IMG/VR virus record: IMGVR_UViG_3300049053_000110
Location: 1-56,802 of that record
Origin: a virus
DNA length: 56,802 bases
Reading direction: 5' to 3' (one strand)
A model generated the notes under the pieces. That model did not search any database and was not told the origin of the DNA. It saw only the letters and a program-made list of their open reading frames with translations. Shown in pieces: positions 6,645 through 14,668 of the stretch. Made by a program: the position numbers and the translations under genes. The first letter of the stretch is position 1. Each line of letters begins with the position of its first letter.

Positions 6645-6931
6645 CACCTGGAGGCGAATATTTCCTGAGCCAAGATGTTATCGGACCATACAGCGGTAAA
6701 GAGTGGGGCAAGCAGGGTGAAAAAGTAAGGCTCATTTCAATAAGTGGAACAATGGCAATAGTGAAAAGAGACAAGGATAAAGAAGGCTTTCTGATGTGAG
6801 CTGAGTGGTTGACAAGCAACAAACCGGCGATAGTGAAAGCGGTGGAGGAAATAAAAGAAGAAACTACAGAGCGCACATTGCTCTATAGTGAAAGAGGGAA
6901 AAAGAAACCAACAAATTCAAAACTTTTTTAA
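6641..6931 (+). pseudogene. Small gene interrupted by an in-frame TGA
   Basis: A GTG at 6641, overlapping the upstream TGA, opens a 96-codon frame that is interrupted once by TGA at 6797-6799 and then continues to TAA at 6929-6931. Both halves read as one ordinary soluble protein: a small beta-rich N-terminal half, then E-W-L-T after the stop and a charged helical tail. No other disruption is visible. The simplest reading is a point mutation or sequencing error changing a Trp, Cys or Arg codon; readthrough is possible. The function is not recognised. Confidence 0.6.
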
Positions 6932-6952
6932 AACCTAAACAATACAATTTTT

Positions 6953-7633
6953 ATGGAAGAAGTATCTAAAAACGATGTGCTCAAGGTGCTGCAAAATTGC
7001 ACCGTCGATGGATCACGCATTGTTCTACCAAGCGAACCAATGGACGGCGTGATGTACGATGCAATGAAAAAACTTTTTAAAGAAAATGGTGCCTCGCCTG
7101 TTCGCGGCAAGAAAGGAACTTTTGAGTTCGAGGTCGGCAGTGTTGGCGCTCAATCCACGCTGGAGGTTTTGATTGATCAGTACAGCGAAGCAGGCGACGA
7201 AAATTTGCATGCGCACGAGGAGCAAGAGGAAGAGCAACCAAAAGAAAAAAAGCTATTGCCTAAAAAAGAGAAGCGCACCCTCAAGTATGAATTTACCGAG
7301 CATGAAAAACACGACCTCTCCAGCCAACTTGCACAAGCATGTAAAAAATTGCAGGCTATCGAAGATGAAAAGTCCTCCGTTACTTCTCAGTACACCGCCC
7401 GCATTAAAGAGGTTCGTGCATCGCTGAACAAAATTTCTGAACTGGTTGCTAATGGCTTTGAGTACAGAGACACCGAGACAGAAGTTATGTATCACTCGCC
7501 TTCGCAGTTTATGAAAACCATTAAGCGCCTGGACACCGATTATGTGTGGACTGAGAAAATGGACCCGTGGGAGCACAACTTGTTTAATCAGCCGGAAGAA
7601 GAGGAAGAGGAATTAGTGGAGGAGGAGGCGTAA
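6953..7633 (+). CDS. Acidic coiled-coil hypothetical protein
   Basis: A 226-residue protein. The N-terminal 75 residues look globular, residues about 80-105 are a very acidic then basic linker, residues about 115-165 are predicted coiled coil, and the C-terminus ends in a long glutamate run. No family is recognised. It stands just before a DNA methyltransferase, 3 nt apart, in the early operon. The acidic tail could mimic nucleic acid or mediate contacts, but this is composition only. Confidence 0.55.
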   Translation: MEEVSKNDVLKVLQNCTVDGSRIVLPSEPMDGVMYDAMKKLFKENGASPVRGKKGTFEFEVGSVGAQSTLEVLIDQYSEAGDENLHAHEEQEEEQPKEKKLLPKKEKRTLKYEFTEHEKHDLSSQLAQACKKLQAIEDEKSSVTSQYTARIKEVRASLNKISELVANGFEYRDTETEVMYHSPSQFMKTIKRLDTDYVWTEKMDPWEHNLFNQPEEEEEELVEEEA

Positions 7634-7636
7634 GCG

Positions 7637-8365
7637 ATGGATCTGAATAAAATTCACCATATCGATGCAAGTAAAGGGGTGTATGATCTGCAACACGGTT
7701 CAATAAATTGCTGCGTATCATCCATCCCTTATTATGGCTTGCGTGATTATGGTGTGCCTAAAACTATGTGGCCGGAAATAACTTATTCTCTTTTTGGTTT
7801 TGATATTACTATTCCTGAAATGGAATGCTGCCTTGGCTTGGAAAAAACGCCAAAGGAATTTGTTGCACACATCGTTCATATCTATAGGGGCATTTGGAAT
7901 GCCTTGGCCGACGATGGCACCAACTGGTTGAATATTGGTGATAGTTATGCAGCAGCTGGCAAAAATCGAACGGAGGAACAAGCTTGTAGAAAATCAAATT
8001 TATCAGGTTCAAAAGGCACTCAGATTTCTTGTTCAAAACAGCCCAACAAAATAGTTGGTGGAGTTAAGGCAAAAGATATGTTAGGCATTCCATGGATGGT
8101 TGCTTTTGCTCTTCGTTCAGCAGGATGGTATTTAAGGCAGGATATTATTTGGCACAAACCCAATCCGATGCCCGAAAGTGTAACAGATCGTTGCACAAAA
8201 GCTCATGAATACATTTTCTTACTAACCAAAAGCAATAAATATTTCTTTGATCAGAAAGCTATCCTGCAGCCATTAGCAGATACAACTGAAATCCGTTTGG
8301 CACAAAATCTATCCGGCCAAAGGCCGGATCAGATCGAGTGCCAGGAAAAACAAATGGACCTATGA
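7637..8365 (+). CDS. DNA methyltransferase, N-terminal part (frameshifted)
   Basis: A 242-codon frame encodes the first part of a group-beta-type DNA methyltransferase: the catalytic motif IV variant S-I-P-Y-Y-G-L-R-D-Y-G is at residues 29-39 (usual form T-S-P-P-Y-W/Y-G-L-R), and D-I-I-W-H-K-P-N-P-M-P-E is the usual following block. The frame then runs into a stop 27 nt after the start of the second frame. The matching S-adenosylmethionine motif lies in the -1 frame downstream, so the two form one broken or frameshifted gene. The target is probably adenine-N6 or cytosine-N4. In phages such enzymes protect DNA from host restriction. Confidence 0.75.
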   Translation: MDLNKIHHIDASKGVYDLQHGSINCCVSSIPYYGLRDYGVPKTMWPEITYSLFGFDITIPEMECCLGLEKTPKEFVAHIVHIYRGIWNALADDGTNWLNIGDSYAAAGKNRTEEQACRKSNLSGSKGTQISCSKQPNKIVGGVKAKDMLGIPWMVAFALRSAGWYLRQDIIWHKPNPMPESVTDRCTKAHEYIFLLTKSNKYFFDQKAILQPLADTTEIRLAQNLSGQRPDQIECQEKQMDL

Positions 8366-8772
8366 AAGCAGTAAGTCGCAAGCATACTGCAAACCCTAAT
8401 CCTAAAGGCAATCAGCAGTCGTTTCACAAAACTGGTCATTCTGGATATGTAGATAATAATGGAAGGGTTTTGGTTAACCTGGATGGCAGCAATAAAAGAA
8501 GTGTGTGGAGTGTTACCGCCAAACCTTTTTCTGAAGCTCACTTCGCAACCTATCCACCTGATTTAATTATTGATTGTATTAAAGCCGGCTGTCCTGTTAA
8601 TGGCGTTGTGCTTGATCCTTTCATGGGCGCCGGCACTACAGCATTAGTTGCTGCGAAGCTCAATAGAAATTTTATCGGCTTCGAACTTAATGCTGATTAC
8701 ATCAAAATAGCAAACAAAAGATTGAAGAAAGAATTAGGCATGTTCCATCCAGATAATACAAAAATTACGTGA
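8338..8772 (+). CDS. DNA methyltransferase, C-terminal part (frameshifted)
   Basis: This frame carries the AdoMet-binding motif I, D-P-F-M-G-A-G-T-T-A, followed by G-F-E-L-N-A-D-Y, which completes the methyltransferase begun at 7637. It is open upstream of 8338 to at least 8311, and the natural join (G-K-T-N-G-P-M-K) falls around 8320-8350. Going from the first frame to this one needs a -1 shift. A run of five A (8345-8349) is a possible slip point, but there is no classic heptamer. Taken alone, the GTG at 8338 or ATG at 8362 would start a protein lacking the catalytic motif. The stop overlaps the helicase start. Confidence 0.7.
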   Translation: MPGKTNGPMKAVSRKHTANPNPKGNQQSFHKTGHSGYVDNNGRVLVNLDGSNKRSVWSVTAKPFSEAHFATYPPDLIIDCIKAGCPVNGVVLDPFMGAGTTALVAAKLNRNFIGFELNADYIKIANKRLKKELGMFHPDNTKIT

Positions 8773-11411
8773 GTATATCATTACGACCATATCAAACACT
8801 CGGCATCGACAAGCTGGCAACGAAGTTCAGTAAGGGAATTAGCAGGATGATTTTTCAGCTTGCAACCGGAGGCGGCAAGTGTTTAGGAAATGGCACCCCT
8901 GTTCTTATGTATGACGGCACCATTAAAGAAGTGCAGGATATAAAAAGGGGTGAGTTTTTGATGGGTCCTGATTCAAGGCCAAGAAAGGTTTTAAGCACAT
9001 GTACCGGCAAGGAAATGATGTATAGGGTCAATCCCATTAAAGGAGAGCCATACGTTGTGAACGAAAGCCATGTTCTTTCTCTTCGGATTACAAACACCGG
9101 AGCAAAGAACGTAACTGCTCCAAACGGAAAGAAATATTGTAGCGGCGATATAGTAAATATTTCTGTAAGCGATTATTTGAAAGGCTCTAAAACTTTTAAG
9201 CATGTTGCAAAGGGCTATCAGTCTTGCGCAATTGATTTTAACTCTAATTCGGAATTATTAATTCCTCCTTACATTTTGGGGTTATGGCTTGGTGATGGAA
9301 ATAGCAAAACACCAGGATTTTCAACCAAAGACGCAGAAATAGTTTCCGCTCTTCGATCTTATGCAAAAGGAATAGGCTGCACAATTAGAGAGGAGTTGGC
9401 AGAAGGCAAATGTCCAATATATTATGTTGTTGGCGGGCCAAGTAAAGGAATGAAAGGTGGTAGCAATCCTATTGTTAATCATTTAAAAACTTACAGCCTT
9501 CGCAACAATAAGCACATACCGATTGCTTATTTAACGGCATCGTTTTCTGACCGATTAGAATTGCTGGCAGGATTGGTTGACACCGATGGCTATGTTCATC
9601 ATGCAGGTTTTGATTTTGTTTTCAAGGTTGAAAGGCTTGCGAATGATTTATGTTTTCTGGCAAGGTCGCTGGGGCTAAGAGCAATAAAAAAAGAGTGCGA
9701 AAAAACCTGTTGTAACAATGGCGTAACTGGCACTTATTACCGAGTTCATATTAATGGCGACTGTTCCAAAATCCCAACACGCATAAAAAGAAAGCAAGCT
9801 CCAAAAAGAAGGCAAATAAAATCTCATTTGATTACCGGAATTTCTGTCGAGAAAATTGGTCTTGGTGAATATTATGGTTTTGAATTAGATGGAGACGGCT
9901 TGTTTTTACTTGGCGATTTTACTGTAACCCATAACACCGTAATGTTTGCAGGGCTCATTAAGCGGTATTTAATGAAGCAACAAAAGAGGGTGCTTATCCT
10001 GGTGCACCGAGAGGAGTTGCTCTTGCAGGCATACAGAACATTATTTCACGGCTTTGATATTACTGCAGCTCCCGTAACTGCCGGAACAACTTACCTCCCT
10101 AACGTTATGGTGTACGTGGCCATGGTGGAAACAGCTAACAACAGGCTCAAGAAAAACCCGAACTATTTTGGAAGCATTGGTCTTGTAATAGTCGATGAGG
10201 CGCATATTGGAAATTTCAAGAAACTATACGATCAGTTTTCCGATTCGCTCATTATCGGCTTTACTGCTACTCCTATAAGCGGAAGCAAAAAGGATCCTCT
10301 CAAAAATTACTTTCAGGACATAGTAACGGGCATCGATATTCCTGACCTAATTGACTTATGGAAGAAAGATAATAGCACCGGCCTTGTACCAAACAGGACC
10401 TACCACATAAAGAATGTGGATAGAAAGGCACTTAGCATTAAGAACGGCGAGTTTGATGAGGAGGAAATGGGTAAAGTGTTTTCATCTACCAAGCATGTAC
10501 AAAACTGCCTGGCAGCTTATAACAACTATTGCAAAAAGGAGAAAACAATAATCTTCAATTGCAACATCGAGCACTCAAAGAAGGTCCGTGATGCATTCCT
10601 TTCCTTCGGATATCCTGTTAGGCATTTGGATGGAGAGACAGATAAGAAAGTACGGAAAGAAATATTGCACTGGTTTAAAGAGACCCCTAATGCTGTCCTC
10701 TGCAACGTGGGTGTGCTCACCGCTGGTTTTGATGAGCCGAGTATCATGCATGTAATAGTTAACCGTGCTACTATGTCACTCCCTTTATGGCTTCAAATGA
10801 CAGGGAGGGGGGCAAGGCCTTATCCTGGTAAGCAAGCGTTCCAGATTATCGACATGGGAGGTAATGCGTATGCGCACGGAGATTGGTGCGATTCGAGAGA
10901 CTGGAGCGATATGTTCCATAATCCACCAAAGCCAAAAGAGGGCGGTGAGGCGCCCGTTAAAGAGTGTGTAGGCTGCGCTGTGCTCATTCATGCATCGTAC
11001 AAGCTTTGCCCGCACTGCGGCGCTCTGAATGCCTCTAAACCGAAGTATGATGATGGCATAATAACCTTTGAGCTTCTTACCAAAAAGAGTCCGATTGAAA
11101 TTAATGTGCCTGCCTTGGTTGCTGAATATACAGGCAAGGTAAAAGCTGATGGTACGCCATACAAGGAACTTGCTGCAGTGCATGAAATGAAGCGTCAGAT
11201 AATTACGCATGTTAAGTACAAATGGAGGTTAAGGGTTTTGGATGATAAGACAGCCAATGCACTCGTCGCTATGTACCATGATGCAATTAACCATTGGTGT
11301 AGAGTAAAGAACAAGCCGTTTAGCTCCTGGTTACAAATGAACAGCCGTGAGTGGTTACTTGTGGAGTTAAAAAGGGTATTTAATTACGAAAGTCAAAAAC
11401 AGGTTGCATGA
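8769..11411 (+). CDS. SF2 DNA helicase with intein in the P-loop
   Basis: An 880-residue precursor. The helicase exteins are residues 1-37 and 390-880 (528 residues joined). Walker A, A-T-G-G-G-K, is split after K37 and resumes with T390. The DEAH box is at about 476-479, motif III-like G-F-T-A-T-P at about 497-502, and motif VI T-G-R-G-A-R-P at about 678-684. A C-x-x-C / C-x-x-C zinc site is near 733-752. This is the UvrB/RecG-like phage helicase type that unwinds DNA during replication or recombination. It overlaps the methyltransferase by 4 nt and the next small gene by 4 nt, so it is in the early operon. Activity requires splicing out of the intein. Confidence 0.9.
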   Translation: MSISLRPYQTLGIDKLATKFSKGISRMIFQLATGGGKCLGNGTPVLMYDGTIKEVQDIKRGEFLMGPDSRPRKVLSTCTGKEMMYRVNPIKGEPYVVNESHVLSLRITNTGAKNVTAPNGKKYCSGDIVNISVSDYLKGSKTFKHVAKGYQSCAIDFNSNSELLIPPYILGLWLGDGNSKTPGFSTKDAEIVSALRSYAKGIGCTIREELAEGKCPIYYVVGGPSKGMKGGSNPIVNHLKTYSLRNNKHIPIAYLTASFSDRLELLAGLVDTDGYVHHAGFDFVFKVERLANDLCFLARSLGLRAIKKECEKTCCNNGVTGTYYRVHINGDCSKIPTRIKRKQAPKRRQIKSHLITGISVEKIGLGEYYGFELDGDGLFLLGDFTVTHNTVMFAGLIKRYLMKQQKRVLILVHREELLLQAYRTLFHGFDITAAPVTAGTTYLPNVMVYVAMVETANNRLKKNPNYFGSIGLVIVDEAHIGNFKKLYDQFSDSLIIGFTATPISGSKKDPLKNYFQDIVTGIDIPDLIDLWKKDNSTGLVPNRTYHIKNVDRKALSIKNGEFDEEEMGKVFSSTKHVQNCLAAYNNYCKKEKTIIFNCNIEHSKKVRDAFLSFGYPVRHLDGETDKKVRKEILHWFKETPNAVLCNVGVLTAGFDEPSIMHVIVNRATMSLPLWLQMTGRGARPYPGKQAFQIIDMGGNAYAHGDWCDSRDWSDMFHNPPKPKEGGEAPVKECVGCAVLIHASYKLCPHCGALNASKPKYDDGIITFELLTKKSPIEINVPALVAEYTGKVKADGTPYKELAAVHEMKRQIITHVKYKWRLRVLDDKTANALVAMYHDAINHWCRVKNKPFSSWLQMNSREWLLVELKRVFNYESQKQVA
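8880..9935 (+). other. Intein with LAGLIDADG homing endonuclease
   Basis: A 352-residue in-frame insertion, from Cys (codon 38) to Asn (codon 389) of the helicase precursor. The splicing blocks are present: the N-terminal C-L-G-N-G-T-P-V (block A), N-E-S-H-V-L (block B), and the C-terminal F-L-L-G-D-F-T-V-T-H-N followed by Thr as +1 nucleophile (blocks F and G). The two LAGLIDADG-type motifs are I-L-G-L-W-L-G-D-G-N and L-A-G-L-V-D-T-D-G-Y, both with the acidic residue. It should therefore be able both to splice itself out and to home. Insertion in a Walker A lysine/threonine junction is a favoured intein site. Confidence 0.92.
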
Positions 11412-11572
11412 GATATATAACACCTATTATTATTTGCTTGGGATTTTATACTCTGATTGGTTTTTTGTGTTGGAATTTTAATCATTGGTGGCCTTCTCTT
11501 TTGCTATTAGTACAACCAACTTGGTCATCCGAAACATCTGAAAACAAATTTAGAATTAATAAGAAGGAGTGA
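11408..11572 (+). CDS. Small membrane protein (54 aa)
   Basis: A 54-codon frame begins with an ATG overlapping the helicase TGA (ATGA) and ends at TGA 11570-11572. The peptide has a hydrophobic N-terminal helix (residues about 5-22) and a tryptophan-rich stretch (C-W-N-F-N-H-W-W), then a polar tail. It is probably inserted in the inner membrane. No family is recognised; the support is the coupled start and typical membrane composition. Confidence 0.5.
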   Translation: MRYITPIIICLGFYTLIGFLCWNFNHWWPSLLLLVQPTWSSETSENKFRINKKE

Positions 11573-11650
11573 TTTTTTTAAAAGCTCAGGTTACGAGGTT
11601 AGACGTTTCTTATAATAAAACAATTAACAATCCACCAATAGTAGTATCCA

Positions 11651-12523
11651 GTGAATTACATACAAGAGATAAAGTCCTTCAACGATTGGCTCGTCATAAA
11701 CCCATCTGTCACATCCGACGATATCGTATTGTGGTATGCCCTTATGAACCTCAATAATATTAATGGATGGCATAAAGAGTTTACAGTAGCCATATCAACC
11801 ATAATGGATCGGACTCGGCTTTCACGCTCAGCGATCTATAGGTCAAGGAATCGCCTTGTACAAATGAACCGATTGATTGCAAAAGAAAGAACGGGCAATC
11901 AGTGTGCAGTGTATCAAATTATTTCATTCTATGCGTCTCAATATGGCACACACAATGGAACACAAGTAAAAACTGTGTCCCCTAATGGAACGCAACCTGA
12001 CACACAACTTGGAACGCAATCTGGAACACAAACTGGAACGGAACCTGGGACTATTAATAAAACTAAACTAGATGAAACTAAACAAAACAATGTTGGCGCA
12101 CCTGTCGGTGCTCCTGAAATTAAGCCGGTAAAAAAAATTGATAAGAAAAAAAATAAAGAACCGGCCACGCCTTTTTGGGAAGCCCTCGTAAAAGTTTGGT
12201 TTGATTACAACAAGCAAAAATTTGGCGACGATCCAAGTTTTGCTCAACGCGACCCTAGTTATTTCCGCAGCATCGTTCAAAGGTTGCGAAAGCGGGCAGA
12301 AAAGCAAAATGTTGAGTGGACAGAACCGGAGGCATGCAAACGGTTAAAAAGTTTTCTTGACAAGTGCTATAGCGACAAATGGCTAAGCACGAATTTCCTA
12401 CTAAACAATATTCTTAATCAATTTGACAAACTACAACTGAATCAAAAAAATGGAACCTATAAGCAAACTAATGCAAAACCAATTCCCGAAGCGGTCAGCT
12501 CGGGAGGCTTTGGAAACTTATAA
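11651..12523 (+). CDS. Phage replication initiator (winged-helix type)
   Basis: A 290-residue protein with GTG start; the opening M-N-Y-I-x-E-I is the usual N-terminus of replication proteins in Bacteroidota phages. Residues about 40-95 form a winged helix-turn-helix domain (T-V-A-I-S-T-I-M-D-R-T-R-L-S-R-S-A-I-Y-R), residues about 97-135 are a repetitive G-T-Q linker, and the C-terminal half is helical, basic and probably contacts the helicase loader. The next gene encodes a DnaC-like loader and overlaps it by 74 nt, as in lambda O-P. The linker DNA is a tandem 12-bp repeat and could be the origin. Confidence 0.7.
   Translation: MNYIQEIKSFNDWLVINPSVTSDDIVLWYALMNLNNINGWHKEFTVAISTIMDRTRLSRSAIYRSRNRLVQMNRLIAKERTGNQCAVYQIISFYASQYGTHNGTQVKTVSPNGTQPDTQLGTQSGTQTGTEPGTINKTKLDETKQNNVGAPVGAPEIKPVKKIDKKKNKEPATPFWEALVKVWFDYNKQKFGDDPSFAQRDPSYFRSIVQRLRKRAEKQNVEWTEPEACKRLKSFLDKCYSDKWLSTNFLLNNILNQFDKLQLNQKNGTYKQTNAKPIPEAVSSGGFGNL
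11986..12051 (+). repeat. Tandem 12-bp repeats (iteron-like, candidate origin)
   Basis: Five direct 12-bp units plus a partial sixth lie head to tail inside the initiator gene: TGGAACGCAACC (11986), TGACACACAACT (11998), TGGAACGCAATC (12010), TGGAACACAAAC (12022), TGGAACGGAACC (12034) and TGGGAC (12046). Related GGAACACAA copies occur just upstream at 11956-11965. They encode the G-T-Q linker of the initiator. In lambda the origin iterons also lie in the linker region of gene O, so an origin function is likely but not shown. Confidence 0.55.
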
Positions 12524-13289
12524 GCACATTGATCTTACTCCGGAGGAAGAAGCCGAAGCAATCCTTTGGGGTAAACAAAAAAAAGAACGGTTGCTCGAAA
12601 GCCAGGAGCTTGAACGCAGGGCTGCAGAGAACCGAAGGAAGCTCGTAGGAACCAAGTGGAGTTATGAGCAAACAAAAGGCTTCATGGAGTATCGGGCAAA
12701 GCAAATATTTCCAGAAAAAGGCTTTACTGTGGACCAAGGTAATCGACTCGTTTACGACCTGCTTTGCTACTATTTTTCTCGAGATGAAACATTTGTTTCT
12801 ATAGCGCAGAATGCAGGAGTGCAAAACCCTTCGATGGATAAAGGCATTATGCTTGCCGGTGTGTTTGGTACCGGTAAGACAACGGTAATGAAGTTGTTTC
12901 AAAAAAATCAAAGGCAAGTTTATTTTATGCGCAGTGCAAAACAACTTGCGGACGAATATCAGGCCAACGGCGTGGAAGCGGCAGAGATATATCAAAACAA
13001 ATTCAAGAATGCTGTAGGTGATGGAGCGATGTTTTTTCAGCCGTTTAGCGCTCTTTGTATCGATGATATAGGCAGTGAAGATGTTAAGAAGCACTTTGGT
13101 AATGAACGTAATGTTATTGGCGACATAATCGAGAACCGATATTCCAGGGGCAACGTTGGTATTTGGCTACACGCTACTACGAACTTAACCGGCGATCAGA
13201 TTGAGCAATATTACGGCGGCAGGGTACGCAGCCGGATGAGAGAGATTTTCAACTTTATTGAATTAGGAGGAGGCGACAGGAGAAAATGA
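12450..13289 (+). CDS. DnaC-like AAA+ helicase loader
   Basis: A 279-residue AAA+ ATPase. Walker A is G-V-F-G-T-G-K-T-T (137-145) and Walker B is A-L-C-I-D-D-I-G (D205-D206). A sensor-1-like H-A-T-T-N-L-T and an arginine-rich box (G-G-R-V-R-S-R-M-R) near the C-terminus complete the ring ATPase features. The N-terminal 100 residues are helical and would bind the replicative helicase or initiator. Known relatives load the host DnaB helicase at the phage origin. It starts inside the initiator gene and overlaps the endonuclease gene by 4 nt, so all three are co-translated. Confidence 0.8.
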   Translation: MEPISKLMQNQFPKRSAREALETYKHIDLTPEEEAEAILWGKQKKERLLESQELERRAAENRRKLVGTKWSYEQTKGFMEYRAKQIFPEKGFTVDQGNRLVYDLLCYYFSRDETFVSIAQNAGVQNPSMDKGIMLAGVFGTGKTTVMKLFQKNQRQVYFMRSAKQLADEYQANGVEAAEIYQNKFKNAVGDGAMFFQPFSALCIDDIGSEDVKKHFGNERNVIGDIIENRYSRGNVGIWLHATTNLTGDQIEQYYGGRVRSRMREIFNFIELGGGDRRK

Positions 13290-13672
13290 AAAACTTTTCA
13301 TTCGACGATATAAAAAAATCTGCATGCGCTCACTTGAATCCGCACTTATTTGAGGAGGATGCACGTGAAACAAAAAAGAGCAAGTATAATAACAAAAAAA
13401 CAGTTCTCGACGGACATGAGTTTGACAGCAAGAAAGAAGCAACCAGGTACTTTAATTTGAAATTAAAATTTCTTGGTGGGCACATTACAGATCTACAGGT
13501 ACAGGTAGAGTTTCAATTATCCACCTGTAAATACATAGCTGATTTTACCTACTATGAAAACGGTGAGTACGTGGTTGAAGATGTGAAAAGCAAGGCAACC
13601 ATGACGGCGATATACAGGCTGAAAAAGAAAATTATGTTGGAGGAGAAAGGAGTTGAGATTAAAGAAGTGTAG
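13286..13672 (+). CDS. DUF1064 endonuclease (PD-(D/E)XK type)
   Basis: A 128-residue protein of the DUF1064 phage family: K-Y-N-N-K-K-T-V-L-D-G-H-x-F-D-S-K-K-E-A-x-R-Y near residues 33-56, then Y-I-A-D-F-x-Y and V-V-E-D-V-K-S-K, the D / E-x-K active-site pattern of Holliday-junction-resolving or T7 endonuclease-like enzymes. The usual length is about 120 residues. It follows the helicase loader with a 4-nt overlap, and a role in resolving branched replication intermediates is likely. The next 136 nt (13673-13808) hold no convincing gene. Confidence 0.75.
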   Translation: MKNFSFDDIKKSACAHLNPHLFEEDARETKKSKYNNKKTVLDGHEFDSKKEATRYFNLKLKFLGGHITDLQVQVEFQLSTCKYIADFTYYENGEYVVEDVKSKATMTAIYRLKKKIMLEEKGVEIKEV

Positions 13673-13808
13673 CCGGTTGATAAGTATTCCAGCAGATGAA
13701 GACGGCGACGAGCAGGAAGATGATGAATAGAATTACTGAACGATAAACCGAGCGTGGCAACAGAAGCCTCATAGTAGCACCATAGCTCACAACCAAAAAT
13801 AAAAAACC

Positions 13809-14030
13809 ATGAACAATAAAATTTTAAACTTTTTAAAAACTCTTCCCGAGCCTTACAATAGACAAGCCATAAAAAACTACAACCCTTCTTTTTATGTAGA
13901 AGGAGCGCCAATAGAAAACAATAATGACGCTTTGGGATGGGCTTTTGATTGGAGCTTATCTCCTGAAGGAGAAGAGTATTGGATGAAATTAAGGAGACAC
14001 CTAGAGCAAGGCGAACCATTACCAAAATAG
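13809..14030 (+). CDS. Small hypothetical protein
   Basis: A 73-residue soluble protein with the pattern L-P-E-P-Y-x-x-Q-A-I and a tryptophan-containing C-terminal half (G-W-A-F-D-W-x-x-S-P-E-G-x-x-Y-W), a type of small protein that I associate with Bacteroidota phage accessory regions. The function is unknown. It opens a second set of small early genes after a 136-nt gap. Confidence 0.55.
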   Translation: MNNKILNFLKTLPEPYNRQAIKNYNPSFYVEGAPIENNNDALGWAFDWSLSPEGEEYWMKLRRHLEQGEPLPK

Positions 14031-14072
14031 CTCAAAACCAAAGCCTCTATAAAAAGAACTAAAAAAGATTGT

Positions 14073-14657
14073 ATGGAAAACGAACAAGACTTTACAGACG
14101 ATTTTGATATTCATGTTCCCTTACAAAAAAAGATATTAGCTGGTATGGAAAATAAAGAAGTATATGTATGGGTAAAAGCAAGTGAACCTCCAAAAGAAGA
14201 CGGTATTTATGTTTGTAGGCTAGAAAAAAAGGAGCATGGAGTAAGAACTGAAATAGCCTCCTTTATGGAATATAGAACCGTTTATGGTGCTTTCCATGAT
14301 AACAACGATGGTTTTAAGGTAATTGAATGGCTAGAAGCACAAACCCTTCCCCTACAAGAGTGTTATGTGCCTGTTTCTAAAGACGAATGGTTTGCTTTGA
14401 ATCAAGAACAAAGGCATCAATTATGGGCAGGTAGAGACTTGAATACTGGCGAACCTGTATGGCTTAAAAAACTATCCCTTCCCTTAAAGGAGCAGGAAGA
14501 TGTAGAGGCTTTGGCGAAGGATTTTGTTAATGAAAAGTATGAGCAAATGAAACATCTTCTTTATATGACCCCAATTGAACTACAACAATGGAAAGAATTT
14601 GCAATGAGAAATTTCATCTCAGGCTACAGAGCAGCCCAAAAAGAAATTAACCAGTAA
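14073..14657 (+). CDS. Hypothetical protein
   Basis: A 194-residue soluble acidic protein. The N-terminal 95 residues look beta-rich (E-V-Y-V-W-V, D-G-I-Y-V-C-R-L), which resembles small phage domains that end in an E-W-L motif. The C-terminal part is helical and ends in F-I-x-G-Y-R-A-A-Q, common in phage accessory proteins. No enzyme motif is seen. It lies in a run of small genes of similar character (13809-16824) between replication and packaging modules. Confidence 0.55.
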   Translation: MENEQDFTDDFDIHVPLQKKILAGMENKEVYVWVKASEPPKEDGIYVCRLEKKEHGVRTEIASFMEYRTVYGAFHDNNDGFKVIEWLEAQTLPLQECYVPVSKDEWFALNQEQRHQLWAGRDLNTGEPVWLKKLSLPLKEQEDVEALAKDFVNEKYEQMKHLLYMTPIELQQWKEFAMRNFISGYRAAQKEINQ

Positions 14658-14668
14658 ATGATAAGGTA

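Noticed and set aside
6641-6931. Genome-wide recoding of TGA or selenocysteine insertion
   Set aside because: Many genes end in TGA, including the neighbour just upstream, with coupled ATGA/GTGA/TTGA overlaps. No hairpin typical of a SECIS element was seen directly after the codon.
11569-11757. Open frame of 62 codons overlapping the initiator gene start
   Set aside because: It lies mostly over the start of the well-supported initiator in another frame and reads as arbitrary composition. The GTG at 11651 matches the usual initiator N-terminus.
12495-13094. Long minus-strand frame (199 codons) opposite the DnaC-like gene
   Set aside because: It covers a clear ATPase gene in the other strand, is Phe/Leu/Cys-rich as antisense shadows usually are, and shows no motif.
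13673-13808. Short acidic frame (TTG at 13653 to 13730) after the DUF1064 gene
   Set aside because: Only 25 codons, with most of its start inside the upstream gene and no coupling geometry; not enough evidence.
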